From contig CAKSQZ010000023.1 in assembly GCA_934486895.1 (NCBI GenBank), positions 1 through 19,773 on the forward strand: a stretch of DNA of 19,773 bases. The letters run 5' to 3'. Below are positions 1 to 6,271 of this stretch, piece by piece. Source of the DNA: an uncultured Eubacteriales bacterium. GTDB lineage: Bacteria > Bacillota > Clostridia > Oscillospirales > Acutalibacteraceae. The notes beneath the pieces were generated by a model. That model did no database searches and had not been told where the DNA came from. It saw only the letters and a program-made list of their open reading frames with translations. Position numbers and translations under genes: made by a program. The first letter of the stretch is position 1. Every line of letters starts with the position of its first letter.

Positions 1-1922
1 AGGCTGCCGTCTTCCCAATCGATAACTCTTGAAGAAGAGGGCTGCGGCGGATTTGTCGGTGTGGATGGCTTAGTTGTCGATTTTGTGGTAGTGGTAGTTG
101 TAGACGAAGCGGGCGGATTTGTCGGGGTCGAACCTCCGCTCTGCTGAGCAGTAATCGAAGACATCTCATAGCTTACGCCTGTGATACCGTCGTTATAATA
201 CTCATTCATTACATTGACAGCTATTGTATCCGGAACCATACCCTCAAGGTTATCAATATGGAAACGAACCGTTGTGCTGTTGCCTACCGTAAGAGTAGCG
301 TCGTTAGCACCGACAATGTCGATCGAGTTCTGCCAATCAGTACCCTTGAAGCAGTAAATTCTGAAGTTGCAAGAGGTCGACGTACCTGTCGGAACACTCA
401 TAGAGTTCAGCTTGATTGTGACCGAGAGATAACCGTCTGTTGTTTTAGCGGCGGCGATAGCCTTTGCAACCTGTGCGGAATCAAGGCTCATCTCGACCTG
501 AACGAGCTGAGAATCGAAGGTGTAGCCGTTGGTGTTCATGTAAAGCATGCCGTTAGCGCGTGTTACAGCGTTGGGCATAGATGTGAGGTTTGTGGAATGG
601 GTGCCCCAGCCCTCTGTCTTAACATGGGCGATAGTGCCTGTCCAATCGGTGAATACAACCGTTGTTGTCTGCCCGGGATTTTTTGTTGTTGTAGTTGATG
701 TGGGCTGTGTGGGTTGTGTTATAGGAGGTGTAATAACTTCGCCGCGTGTCGGACGGGACGGTGCAAGCTGATTAGCAAGTGTGATCATTGCTGTTGCAAT
801 GTTGTCCTTTGTCCACTCATAAGGAGCTCTTCTGTTCACAAGGCCGAAAGCGTCTTTAGAGGAGTTCTTATTGATAACACCGTTGCCCCACCAAAGCGGG
901 ATTACGCCGTATTTAGAGCAAGATGTTACAACAGCCTTAGCGTAGTTGATACGGTCTGTATCGTTATCCTTGTTTACGGCACCGAACTCGCCGAGGATGA
1001 CACCGTAGCCCTTGCTTAAGAACTTCGACTCGATAGCCGGCATCATCTTATTGTAATAACTATTAAAGCTTGACTGGTTGAATACGGATGTTGTGCCGCC
1101 TTCACCGTCTCTGAAGCAGAGGCTGTGCGGATCATAGGTATGGACACCGAGCATAAGATGGTTAGCCGGGTCGGTCGGGATTTTGTAGTTATTGATCTCG
1201 TTGAGCGAGAAGCCTGCGCCGAAGGTGTTGGTGAGGAGGTAACGCTTAGCGTTGTTTCCGCCTGTTGCACGAACAGAATCGATAAACTTCTGACCGATCT
1301 TCTGAAGAACTACCTGGTCGTCTGAAACAGATGTCCAAGTGCCTTCTGCGGAACGGGTCTCGTTGTAGCCCTCGAAAATGAGGCGTTCGCCGTAGCCCTT
1401 ATAGTCATTGGCGATGTTTGTCCAAAGAACGCCGTACTTATTGAGCATAGCGTTGAGCTTTGTCTGATCAATTTCATCATCGCTATTCTTAATTGAGACG
1501 AAAGTATTAAGCCACGACATCTCATGATGAGTGTTGAGGATTACATACGCGCCTGTGTCATAAGCCCACTTAACGACCTCTTTAACACGCTCTGCAAGAA
1601 CTCTGTTGTCCTTGAAGTTACCTGTTGAATCGATCTTGAAGCCCCAGGTCACAGGAATACGAATTACGTTGAAACCTTTGTTTTTCACTGCCTGAATAAG
1701 TCCCTGTGTGATTTTCGGGTTTCCCCAATAAGTTTCGTCTGTGGTCGATGTGAGCACAGAATCAAGTGAATTACCGATGTTGAAGCCGATCGTCATATTC
1801 TGTGAAAATGCGTACGAGCTTTGGGTGAATTCAGCGCTTGCAGTTGTACTTGACGTTACCGCCAAGCCGCAGAGCACACAAAATGCGAGCGCCAAGCTGA
1901 CAAGTTTTTTGAACTTTTCCAT
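1..1922 (-). CDS. Secreted GH5 endoglucanase-type glycoside hydrolase with accessory module (C-terminus cut by window edge)
   Basis: Partial: 640 codons are visible and the reading frame stays open at the window edge. Residues 1-30 form a signal peptide (KFKK, hydrophobic core, ASA before Glu31). Residues 31-394 are a GH5 catalytic domain resembling subfamily 4: WGNPK, RIPVTW, NTHHE, the acid/base in EGYNETR (Glu188), GVHTYDP, and the nucleophile in ILGEFG (Glu312). A Pro/Thr linker (about 395-420) follows, then a beta-rich module (about 422-592, starting VVFTDWTG) that is probably carbohydrate binding but whose family I cannot name. A second Thr/Pro linker leads into a new module that starts SRVIDWEDG at the edge; it could be another binding module or lead to a dockerin. 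It likely hydrolyses beta-1,4-glucan (cellulose, xyloglucan or mixed-linkage glucan) outside the cell. The ATG is supported by GGGAGG about 10 nt upstream. The paralogue at 2227-3672 matches closely over the catalytic domain only. Confidence 0.93.
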   Translation of the reverse strand, partial: MEKFKKLVSLALAFCVLCGLAVTSSTTASAEFTQSSYAFSQNMTIGFNIGNSLDSVLTSTTDETYWGNPKITQGLIQAVKNKGFNVIRIPVTWGFKIDSTGNFKDNRVLAERVKEVVKWAYDTGAYVILNTHHEMSWLNTFVSIKNSDDEIDQTKLNAMLNKYGVLWTNIANDYKGYGERLIFEGYNETRSAEGTWTSVSDDQVVLQKIGQKFIDSVRATGGNNAKRYLLTNTFGAGFSLNEINNYKIPTDPANHLMLGVHTYDPHSLCFRDGEGGTTSVFNQSSFNSYYNKMMPAIESKFLSKGYGVILGEFGAVNKDNDTDRINYAKAVVTSCSKYGVIPLWWGNGVINKNSSKDAFGLVNRRAPYEWTKDNIATAMITLANQLAPSRPTRGEVITPPITQPTQPTSTTTTKNPGQTTTVVFTDWTGTIAHVKTEGWGTHSTNLTSMPNAVTRANGMLYMNTNGYTFDSQLVQVEMSLDSAQVAKAIAAAKTTDGYLSVTIKLNSMSVPTGTSTSCNFRIYCFKGTDWQNSIDIVGANDATLTVGNSTTVRFHIDNLEGMVPDTIAVNVMNEYYNDGITGVSYEMSSITAQQSGGSTPTNPPASSTTTTTTKSTTKPSTPTNPPQPSSSRVIDWEDGS

Positions 1923-2007
1923 TGGATAAATTCCTCCCTTAAACATGTGATAAAATGCCGAAAATGCCTAAAACCCGAACTTCCGACCTATATCAGATTG
2001 CATATAT

Positions 2008-2036
2008 ATTATAAGGCAAGATCGAAAAACTTTCCA
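2008..2036 (-). promoter_or_regulatory. Sigma-A-like promoter of the first GH5 gene
   Basis: On the minus strand, TGGAAA (2031-2036) and TATAAT (2008-2013) are separated by 17 nt. Transcription would start near 2001 and give a leader of about 79 nt. The same arrangement (TAGAAA, 17 nt, TATAAT) precedes the paralogue at 3745-3773. The start of the leader is also conserved, with GTCGG-(A/T)-AGTT-(C/T)-GGGTTTT in both. Assigned from the sequence only. Confidence 0.7.
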
Positions 2037-2067
2037 TTGAAATTTCCTACAAAGATTTCTTTGTTTT

Positions 2068-2086
2068 TTTGTCGTATTTCAACAAA
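2068..2086. promoter_or_regulatory. Candidate operator: inverted repeat TTTGTCG-N5-CAACAAA
   Basis: Seven-base arms with one mismatch flank a TATTT spacer. It lies 31 nt upstream of the -35 element of the first GH5 gene. A perfect-arm version lies at nearly the same distance upstream of the second GH5 gene (3804-3822). The position upstream of -35 would suit an activator site. No regulator gene is present in the window, so the binding protein is unknown. The 304-bp gap 1923-2226 otherwise holds the promoter, the leader and the terminator of the next gene, and the rest is AT-rich with nothing else recognised. Confidence 0.45.
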
Positions 2087-2150
2087 TACATGTTTCGTTT
2101 TTTGGCTTTTTTATTTTCCTTTCATATAATAAGAAATCCGAGTATAACAC

Positions 2151-2188
2151 AAAGGCAGACCGAACAAATCCCTGTTCGGTCTGCCTTT
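2151..2188 (-). terminator. Intrinsic-type terminator after the second GH5 gene
   Basis: A perfect 16-bp inverted repeat (AAAGGCAGACCGAACA at 2151-2166 with its complement at 2173-2188) encloses a 6-nt loop. It lies 38 bp past the stop codon of the 2227-3672 gene. The T tract on the minus strand is short (TTT, then GTGTT), and on the plus strand it is TTTT, so it may act in both directions. It separates the two GH5 genes into independent transcription units. Confidence 0.85.
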
Positions 2189-2226
2189 TATCCGCCTCAA
2201 TCGGCCTGTGATTTTTTAATAATCCG

Positions 2227-3672
2227 CTAACGCGAGGAATACACAGTGGTTTTAGTGACTATTGTTTTGGTTTTTCTTGTTTTAACTTTTGAGCCTTTGG
2301 TGTAATAGTCTGTAACAATGGTTCTGGTTTTTGTTTTAACTGTCTTTTTTGTATATTCGTTGCGGACGACTGCTTTGCCGGTTTTAACTGTGGTTGTGTC
2401 TGATATTTGTCTTGAAAAGCTCTTTGTCGCCTTGCTCTTCATTGTGATTTTATTAGATGTTGTTTTGGAGGTTGTCTGCAAATTTTGGCCGCGGGTCGGA
2501 CGGGACGGCACCAGCTTATTTGCAAGCTTCACCATTGCCGAAGCGATATTATTTTTCACCCATTTGTGCGGAGCCTTTCTGCTCACAAGTGCGAAGGCCT
2601 GTTTATTGGAACCGCCTTTACTGATAACGCCGTTATCCCACCATGCGGGAATCACGCCGTATTTAGCGCAGACGGTTACAACCGCTTTTGCGTATTTGAT
2701 GCGGTCGGAGTCGTTATTCTTATTTGCAGCGCCGAATTCGCCGATAATAACACCATATCCCTTGCTGAGGAATTTGGATTCAATCGCCGGCATTATTCTA
2801 TTGTAATATGAATTGAATACCGACTGCTTGAAAACAGATGTGTTGCCGTTCTCGCCGGCTTGGAAGCAGAGTATGTGCGGATCATAAGTATGCACGCCAA
2901 TCAAAAGATGATTTGCGGGATCTTTCGGAATCTTATAGTTGTTAATCTCATTGAGCGAAAAATCGGCACCGAATGTGTTGGTGAGAAGATAGCGCTTGGC
3001 ATTGTTTCCGCCTGTCGAGCGAACCGAGTCGATGAACTTCTGACCGATCTTATTCAGAATCTTCTGGTCACTTGAATTTGCCGTCCAAGTACATTCGCTT
3101 GATCGAGTTTCATTATAGCCCTCGAAAACAAGCCGCTCGCCGTAGCTCTTATAATCGCTTGCGATGTTTTTCCAAAGCATTCCGTACTTTTTCAGCATTG
3201 CGTTGAGCTTTGAATTGTCGATCTTTCCTTTTTTGTTTTTTATAGCGTCAAATGTGTTAAGCCAAGACATTTCATGATGTGTGTTTAGAATTACATACGC
3301 ACCTGTGTCATAAGCCCATTTCACAACTTCCTTCACACGGTTTGCAAAAACTCGGTTGTCATTAAAATTGCCTTTTGAATCAATCTTATAGCCCCATGTC
3401 GCAGGTATACGGATAAGATCGAATCCTTTGTTTTTAACAGACTGAATAAGCTCTTTCGTTATTTTCGGATTGCCCCAATTACATTCGTTTGCCGACGATC
3501 CGAACGCCGAGTCGAACGAGTTGCCGATGTTGTAGCCGATTGTCATATTCTGCGAGAATGCATATGAACTCTGAGTGAATTCGGCGCTTGCGGTTACATT
3601 TGATACCGCTGTCAAGCCAAACAGCACGCTGAGCGCAAGGGCGAAACTAATAAGTTTTTTTAATCTTTTCAT
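2227..3672 (-). CDS. Secreted GH5 glycoside hydrolase with basic Lys/Thr-rich C-terminal tail
   Basis: 481 aa, complete. Signal peptide 1-30 (KRLKK, hydrophobic core, ASA before Glu31). The GH5 catalytic domain spans about 31-395, with WGNPK at 66-70, RIPATW at 88-93, His132-His133-Glu134, acid/base Glu188 (EGYNETR), His261/Tyr263 and nucleophile Glu312 (IIGEFG). All expected catalytic residues are present, so the enzyme should be active; a beta-1,4-glucanase of GH5_4 type is most likely. After PSRPTRG, where the paralogue continues into a linker and module, this copy has an 86-residue tail with 17 Lys, 5 Arg, 23 Thr and only 3 acidic residues, including two TIVT-containing repeats. The tail may bind cell wall or polyanions, but I recognise no family. 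ATG preceded by GGGGGAG. It has its own promoter and terminator. Confidence 0.94.
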   Translation of the reverse strand: MKRLKKLISFALALSVLFGLTAVSNVTASAEFTQSSYAFSQNMTIGYNIGNSFDSAFGSSANECNWGNPKITKELIQSVKNKGFDLIRIPATWGYKIDSKGNFNDNRVFANRVKEVVKWAYDTGAYVILNTHHEMSWLNTFDAIKNKKGKIDNSKLNAMLKKYGMLWKNIASDYKSYGERLVFEGYNETRSSECTWTANSSDQKILNKIGQKFIDSVRSTGGNNAKRYLLTNTFGADFSLNEINNYKIPKDPANHLLIGVHTYDPHILCFQAGENGNTSVFKQSVFNSYYNRIMPAIESKFLSKGYGVIIGEFGAANKNNDSDRIKYAKAVVTVCAKYGVIPAWWDNGVISKGGSNKQAFALVSRKAPHKWVKNNIASAMVKLANKLVPSRPTRGQNLQTTSKTTSNKITMKSKATKSFSRQISDTTTVKTGKAVVRNEYTKKTVKTKTRTIVTDYYTKGSKVKTRKTKTIVTKTTVYSSR

Positions 3673-3744
3673 TGCACAAACTCCCCCAAAAGCATTTGAT
3701 AAAACGTGAAAAACCCAAACTACCGACTAATACCATATACATAT

Positions 3745-3773
3745 ATTATACGGCGTGGCAAAAAAGCTTTCTA
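3745..3773 (-). promoter_or_regulatory. Sigma-A-like promoter of the second GH5 gene
   Basis: On the minus strand, TAGAAA (3768-3773) and TATAAT (3745-3750) are separated by 17 nt. This matches the promoter layout of the upstream-module paralogue, including flanking bases. The predicted start is near 3738, giving a leader of about 66 nt. The 394-bp intergenic region 3673-4066 holds this promoter, the inverted repeat at 3804-3822, and the divergent rimP promoters and leader. Confidence 0.7.
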
Positions 3774-3803
3774 TTGAATTTTTACACAAAAACCTGTTTT
3801 GTT

Positions 3804-3822
3804 TTTGTTGTATTTCAACAAA
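3804..3822. promoter_or_regulatory. Candidate operator: inverted repeat TTTGTTG-N5-CAACAAA
   Basis: Seven-base arms pair perfectly around a TATTT spacer, 30 nt upstream of the -35 element of the second GH5 gene. The copy at 2068-2086 shares spacer and position. A shorter GTTG-N5-CAAC match occurs at 3867-3879, but four-base arms could be chance. Because the region is divergent, the site could in principle also affect the rimP promoters about 65-130 bp away. Confidence 0.45.
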
Positions 3823-3884
3823 CAATAGTTTGGGGGCATTTCTCTGTCGTATTCTCGGAACAGGCAGTTGTTTTGCAACACAGT

Positions 3885-3914
3885 TTGTTAAAGCGCATAC
3901 ATATTATATATAAT
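3885..3914 (+). promoter_or_regulatory. Promoter P1 for the rimP-nusA-infB operon
   Basis: TTGTTA (3885-3890), an 18-nt spacer and a perfect TATAAT (3909-3914). Transcription would start near 3921, about 146 nt upstream of rimP. It is the upstream member of two tandem promoters. Confidence 0.5.
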
Positions 3915-3949
3915 AAATCAAAAAATACAGAAAAGATTGAAAAAAATAC

Positions 3950-3978
3950 TTGCATTTAACGCGACTGTGTGGTAACAT
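3950..3978 (+). promoter_or_regulatory. Promoter P2 for the rimP-nusA-infB operon
   Basis: TTGCAT (3950-3955), 17 nt, then an extended -10 of the form TGG-TAACAT (-10 at 3973-3978). The match is weaker than P1 in the -10 hexamer, but the TGn extension and the spacing support it. Transcription from here would begin near 3985, just ahead of the leader hairpin. Confidence 0.45.
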
Positions 3979-4003
3979 TATCTATAGTAAGATATTTTAT
4001 TCT

Positions 4004-4029
4004 GAAAGAGTGGGGCAACCCGCTCTTTC
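4004..4029 (+). ncRNA. rimP leader hairpin with GCAA tetraloop
   Basis: An 11-bp stem (GAAAGAG-T-GGG pairing with CCC-G-CTCTTTC, one T-G wobble) is capped by GCAA, a GNRA tetraloop. It lies in the 5' leader of rimP, 24 nt upstream of the AAAGGAGG site. No T tract follows directly, so it does not look like a plain terminator. It may be a protein-binding or stability element of the nusA operon leader; function is inferred, not shown. Confidence 0.6.
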
Positions 4030-4066
4030 AACTGTATTAAGCTCTTTTGCCTAAAAGGAGGTTTAT

Positions 4067-4534
4067 ATGGCTGCAAACAAGAAAAGCACAGTTGAAAAAG
4101 TCGAGCAGATCGTTTCCCCGATAGCAAAAGATCTCGATCTTGACATTTGGGATATTCGTTATCTCAAAGAGGGGGCATCGTGGTTTTTGCGAATATTTAT
4201 CGACAAGGACGGCGGAGTTGATATTGACGACTGCGAGCGTATGTCTCGCGCGATAGATCAGCCGCTCGACGACGCCGACATTATCAAGGAACAATACTTC
4301 CTTGAGGTTTCGAGCCCGGGATTGTTCAGAGAGCTTGTTAAGCCTGAGCATTTTGAGCGTTTTAAAGGTGTGAGCGTTACGGTGCGTCTTATTCGTCCGA
4401 TAGACGGTGTTAAGGAATTCAGCGGGATTTTGCTCGGATTTGACGGTACGCTGATCAAGATCGGGCAGGATGAGTTAGAAAAAGAATTTGAAAGATCCGC
4501 CGTTGCAAAAGTATTTGTTAACGACGAAATATAA
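4067..4534 (+). CDS. rimP: Ribosome maturation factor RimP
   Basis: 155 aa, the usual size for RimP. It assists 30S subunit maturation in the cytoplasm. The sequence shows the N-terminal alpha/beta domain with the family pattern DLWDIRY-like (LDIWDIRYLKEG), FLRIFIDKDGGVDIDDCERMSRAI, and YFLEVSSPGLFREL, then a C-terminal SH3-like half ending in the region around GILLGFDG. The start is fixed by AAAGGAGG (4054-4061) five bases ahead of ATG. It is the first gene of the nusA-infB operon, the conserved position for rimP in bacteria. nusA follows 15 nt later. Confidence 0.95.
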   Translation: MAANKKSTVEKVEQIVSPIAKDLDLDIWDIRYLKEGASWFLRIFIDKDGGVDIDDCERMSRAIDQPLDDADIIKEQYFLEVSSPGLFRELVKPEHFERFKGVSVTVRLIRPIDGVKEFSGILLGFDGTLIKIGQDELEKEFERSAVAKVFVNDEI

Positions 4535-4549
4535 TTAAGGATGGTATAT

Positions 4550-5632
4550 ATGAGAAAATCGGCTAAGAAAATCGACAAAAACGCAGAATTTTTCGCAGCG
4601 CTGGCTCTGATGGAAAAGGAAAAGGATATCCCGGCGCAATATATTGCTGATAATATCGCCGACGCTATCTCCAAAGCGGGCAAGCGTGCATATTATGACG
4701 CCGATATCGTCAGATGCGAGATCGATGTTGAGAAAAAGATATTCCGCATTTATCTTGTTAAGCGTGTTGTTGAAAATGTTGAAGATGTTTGTGAAGAGCT
4801 TACTGTTGATCAGGCGAGAGAATATAAGCCCGACGCTCAGGTCGGCGATATCGTTCAGATAGATGTTGATTCCGATAAATTCGGTCGAATCGTTGCGATG
4901 TCCACAAAGAATGTGTTCCGTTCCAGCATTAAGGACGCCGAGAAAGACATTGTTCTGCGTGAGTTTCAGTCGAAGCGCGGTGAGATCGCGACTGCAACCG
5001 TTATCAATATCGACGATAAAACAGGCAATGTCACAATCGAGATTGGCAAAGGTCAGACTGTTCTTCCGAAGAAAGAGCAGATCGAGGGCGAGGAGCTGCA
5101 CGAAAATCAGAAGATCAAGGTTTATGTTGTTGACGCAAACCGCGGCGAGAACGATGCTAAGATCAGAATTTTTGTATCGCGCACTCATCCCGGTCTTGTC
5201 AGACGCCTGTTTGAAAGCGAAGTGCCCGAAATATTCGACGGTACTGTTGAAATAAAGGCGCTGGCGCGCGATCCCGGTTCGCGCACAAAAATCGCCGTTT
5301 GGTCGAAAGATCCCGATGTTGACCCGATCGGTGCGTGCATCGGCGCAAGAGGCACCCGTGTTGAAAACATTGTTGAGGAGCTCGGCGGCGAGAAGATAGA
5401 TATTGTTAAATATTCCGACGACCCGTGCGAGTTTATCAAAGAAGCTCTCTCCCCTGCCAAGGTTGTTGATGTTGAGATCGTCAGCGAGCAGGAAAAGGCC
5501 TGCAGAGCTTCTGTTCCGGATCATCAGCTCTCGCTTGCTATCGGCAACAAGGGTCAGAATGCAAGACTCGCCGTTATGCTCACAGGCTGGAAGATCGATA
5601 TTCGTCCGGAAAGCGGATACTACGGAGAATAA
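4550..5632 (+). CDS. nusA: Transcription termination/antitermination protein NusA
   Basis: 360 aa. NusA binds RNA polymerase and nascent RNA and controls pausing, termination and antitermination. The N-terminal RNAP-binding domain covers about 1-125, followed by an S1 domain (about 130-200), KH1 with GACIGARGTRVENI and KH2 with LAIGNKGQNARLA. It ends soon after KH2, as is normal for Gram-positive NusA, and lacks the acidic repeats of the enterobacterial protein. An ATG also exists at 4541, but the Shine-Dalgarno sequence AAGGA (4537-4541) overlaps it. The ATG at 4550 has 8-nt spacing and gives a more typical N-terminus, so I chose it. Confidence 0.95.
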   Translation: MRKSAKKIDKNAEFFAALALMEKEKDIPAQYIADNIADAISKAGKRAYYDADIVRCEIDVEKKIFRIYLVKRVVENVEDVCEELTVDQAREYKPDAQVGDIVQIDVDSDKFGRIVAMSTKNVFRSSIKDAEKDIVLREFQSKRGEIATATVINIDDKTGNVTIEIGKGQTVLPKKEQIEGEELHENQKIKVYVVDANRGENDAKIRIFVSRTHPGLVRRLFESEVPEIFDGTVEIKALARDPGSRTKIAVWSKDPDVDPIGACIGARGTRVENIVEELGGEKIDIVKYSDDPCEFIKEALSPAKVVDVEIVSEQEKACRASVPDHQLSLAIGNKGQNARLAVMLTGWKIDIRPESGYYGE

Positions 5633-5668
5633 TTTTAAAATTGAGCGTGCTTTGAGAGGAGCGCATAT

Positions 5669-5935
5669 ATGTACGTTAAAAAAATACCTTTGAGAAAGTG
5701 CATAGGTTGTCAGCAGATGAAGCCGAAATCGGAGCTTGTGCGTGTTGTTCGTTCCAAAGAGGGCGAGCTTTCGGTGGATCTGACCGGTAAGAAATCAGGC
5801 AGAGGCGCATATATTTGCCATAACAGGCAGTGTATTGAGTCGGCCCGCAAAGGAAAGCGGCTCGAGCGTTCTTTTCAGACGATGATACCAAACGAGATCT
5901 ATGACGAGCTTTTGAAAGGCGCAGACGATGAATAG
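5669..5935 (+). CDS. rnpM: RNase P modulator RnpM (YlxR family)
   Basis: 88 aa, typical size. YlxR-family proteins are small RNA-binding proteins; the Bacillus member has been described as a modulator of RNase P. The diagnostic parts are present: PLRKCIGCQQMKPKSELVRVV near the N-terminus and SGRGAYIC in the middle, with basic residues throughout. GAGAGGAG about 9 nt upstream of ATG supports the start. It sits between nusA and the L7Ae-type gene, its conserved place, and overlaps the next gene by 8 nt (the stop lies in the reading frame after ATGAATAG), which implies coupled translation. Confidence 0.93.
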   Translation: MYVKKIPLRKCIGCQQMKPKSELVRVVRSKEGELSVDLTGKKSGRGAYICHNRQCIESARKGKRLERSFQTMIPNEIYDELLKGADDE

Positions 5936-6266
5936 CAGATTTTTATCGATGCTCGGGATCTCAAGGAAAGCGGGACTCGCCTCTTTGGGATTTGACAAAG
6001 CTAAAGATTGTATTTTCAATGGGACTGCGAAAGTCGTGGTCGTGTGCTCGGATATTTCCAAAAAAACGCTCAAGGAACTTGAATTTCATGCACGCAAAGC
6101 CGGCGTGCTGATCATACAAAGCCGATACAGTATGTTTGACATATCAAATGCCGTGGGTTCTAAGACAGGGATCGTTGCGGTGACCGACAGCGGCATAGCG
6201 AAAAAGCTCTGTGCGCTTTGGTCGGAGGATCGGCAGACGGCAGACGGGACAGTAAGAAAGGATTGA
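5928..6266 (+). CDS. ylxQ: L7Ae/L30e-family RNA-binding protein YlxQ
   Basis: 112 aa. Ribosomal L7Ae-like proteins of the YlxQ group bind kink-turn-like RNA. The sequence shows the expected features: LGISRKAGLASLGFDKAKDCI, the VVVCSDISKKTLKEL stretch, and GIVAVTDSGIAKKL near the end. Its place between rnpM and infB is the conserved one. The start overlaps the rnpM stop by 8 nt and the stop lies 5 nt before the infB start. The precise role in the cell is not established from this sequence. Confidence 0.9.
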   Translation: MNSRFLSMLGISRKAGLASLGFDKAKDCIFNGTAKVVVVCSDISKKTLKELEFHARKAGVLIIQSRYSMFDISNAVGSKTGIVAVTDSGIAKKLCALWSEDRQTADGTVRKD

Positions 6267-6271
6267 TTATA

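Noticed and set aside
258..1325. Open frames on the plus strand across 258-1325
   Set aside because: They lie antisense to the first GH5 gene, which has a continuous coding frame with recognisable motifs; their products show no family pattern and no ribosome binding sites.
2318..3075. Open frames on the plus strand across 2318-3075
   Set aside because: Antisense shadows of the second GH5 gene; the same shadow pattern appears over its paralogue because the coding sequences are similar.
3867..3879. Third GTTG-N5-CAAC site in the GH5-rimP intergenic region
   Set aside because: Arms are only four bases with a different spacer; likely chance, so not listed as an operator.
4535..5524. Long 329-codon minus-strand frame opposite nusA
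   Set aside because: It is the reverse complement of an undisputed nusA; composition is rich in Asn/Asp/Ile repeats typical of antisense frames and it has no domain pattern.
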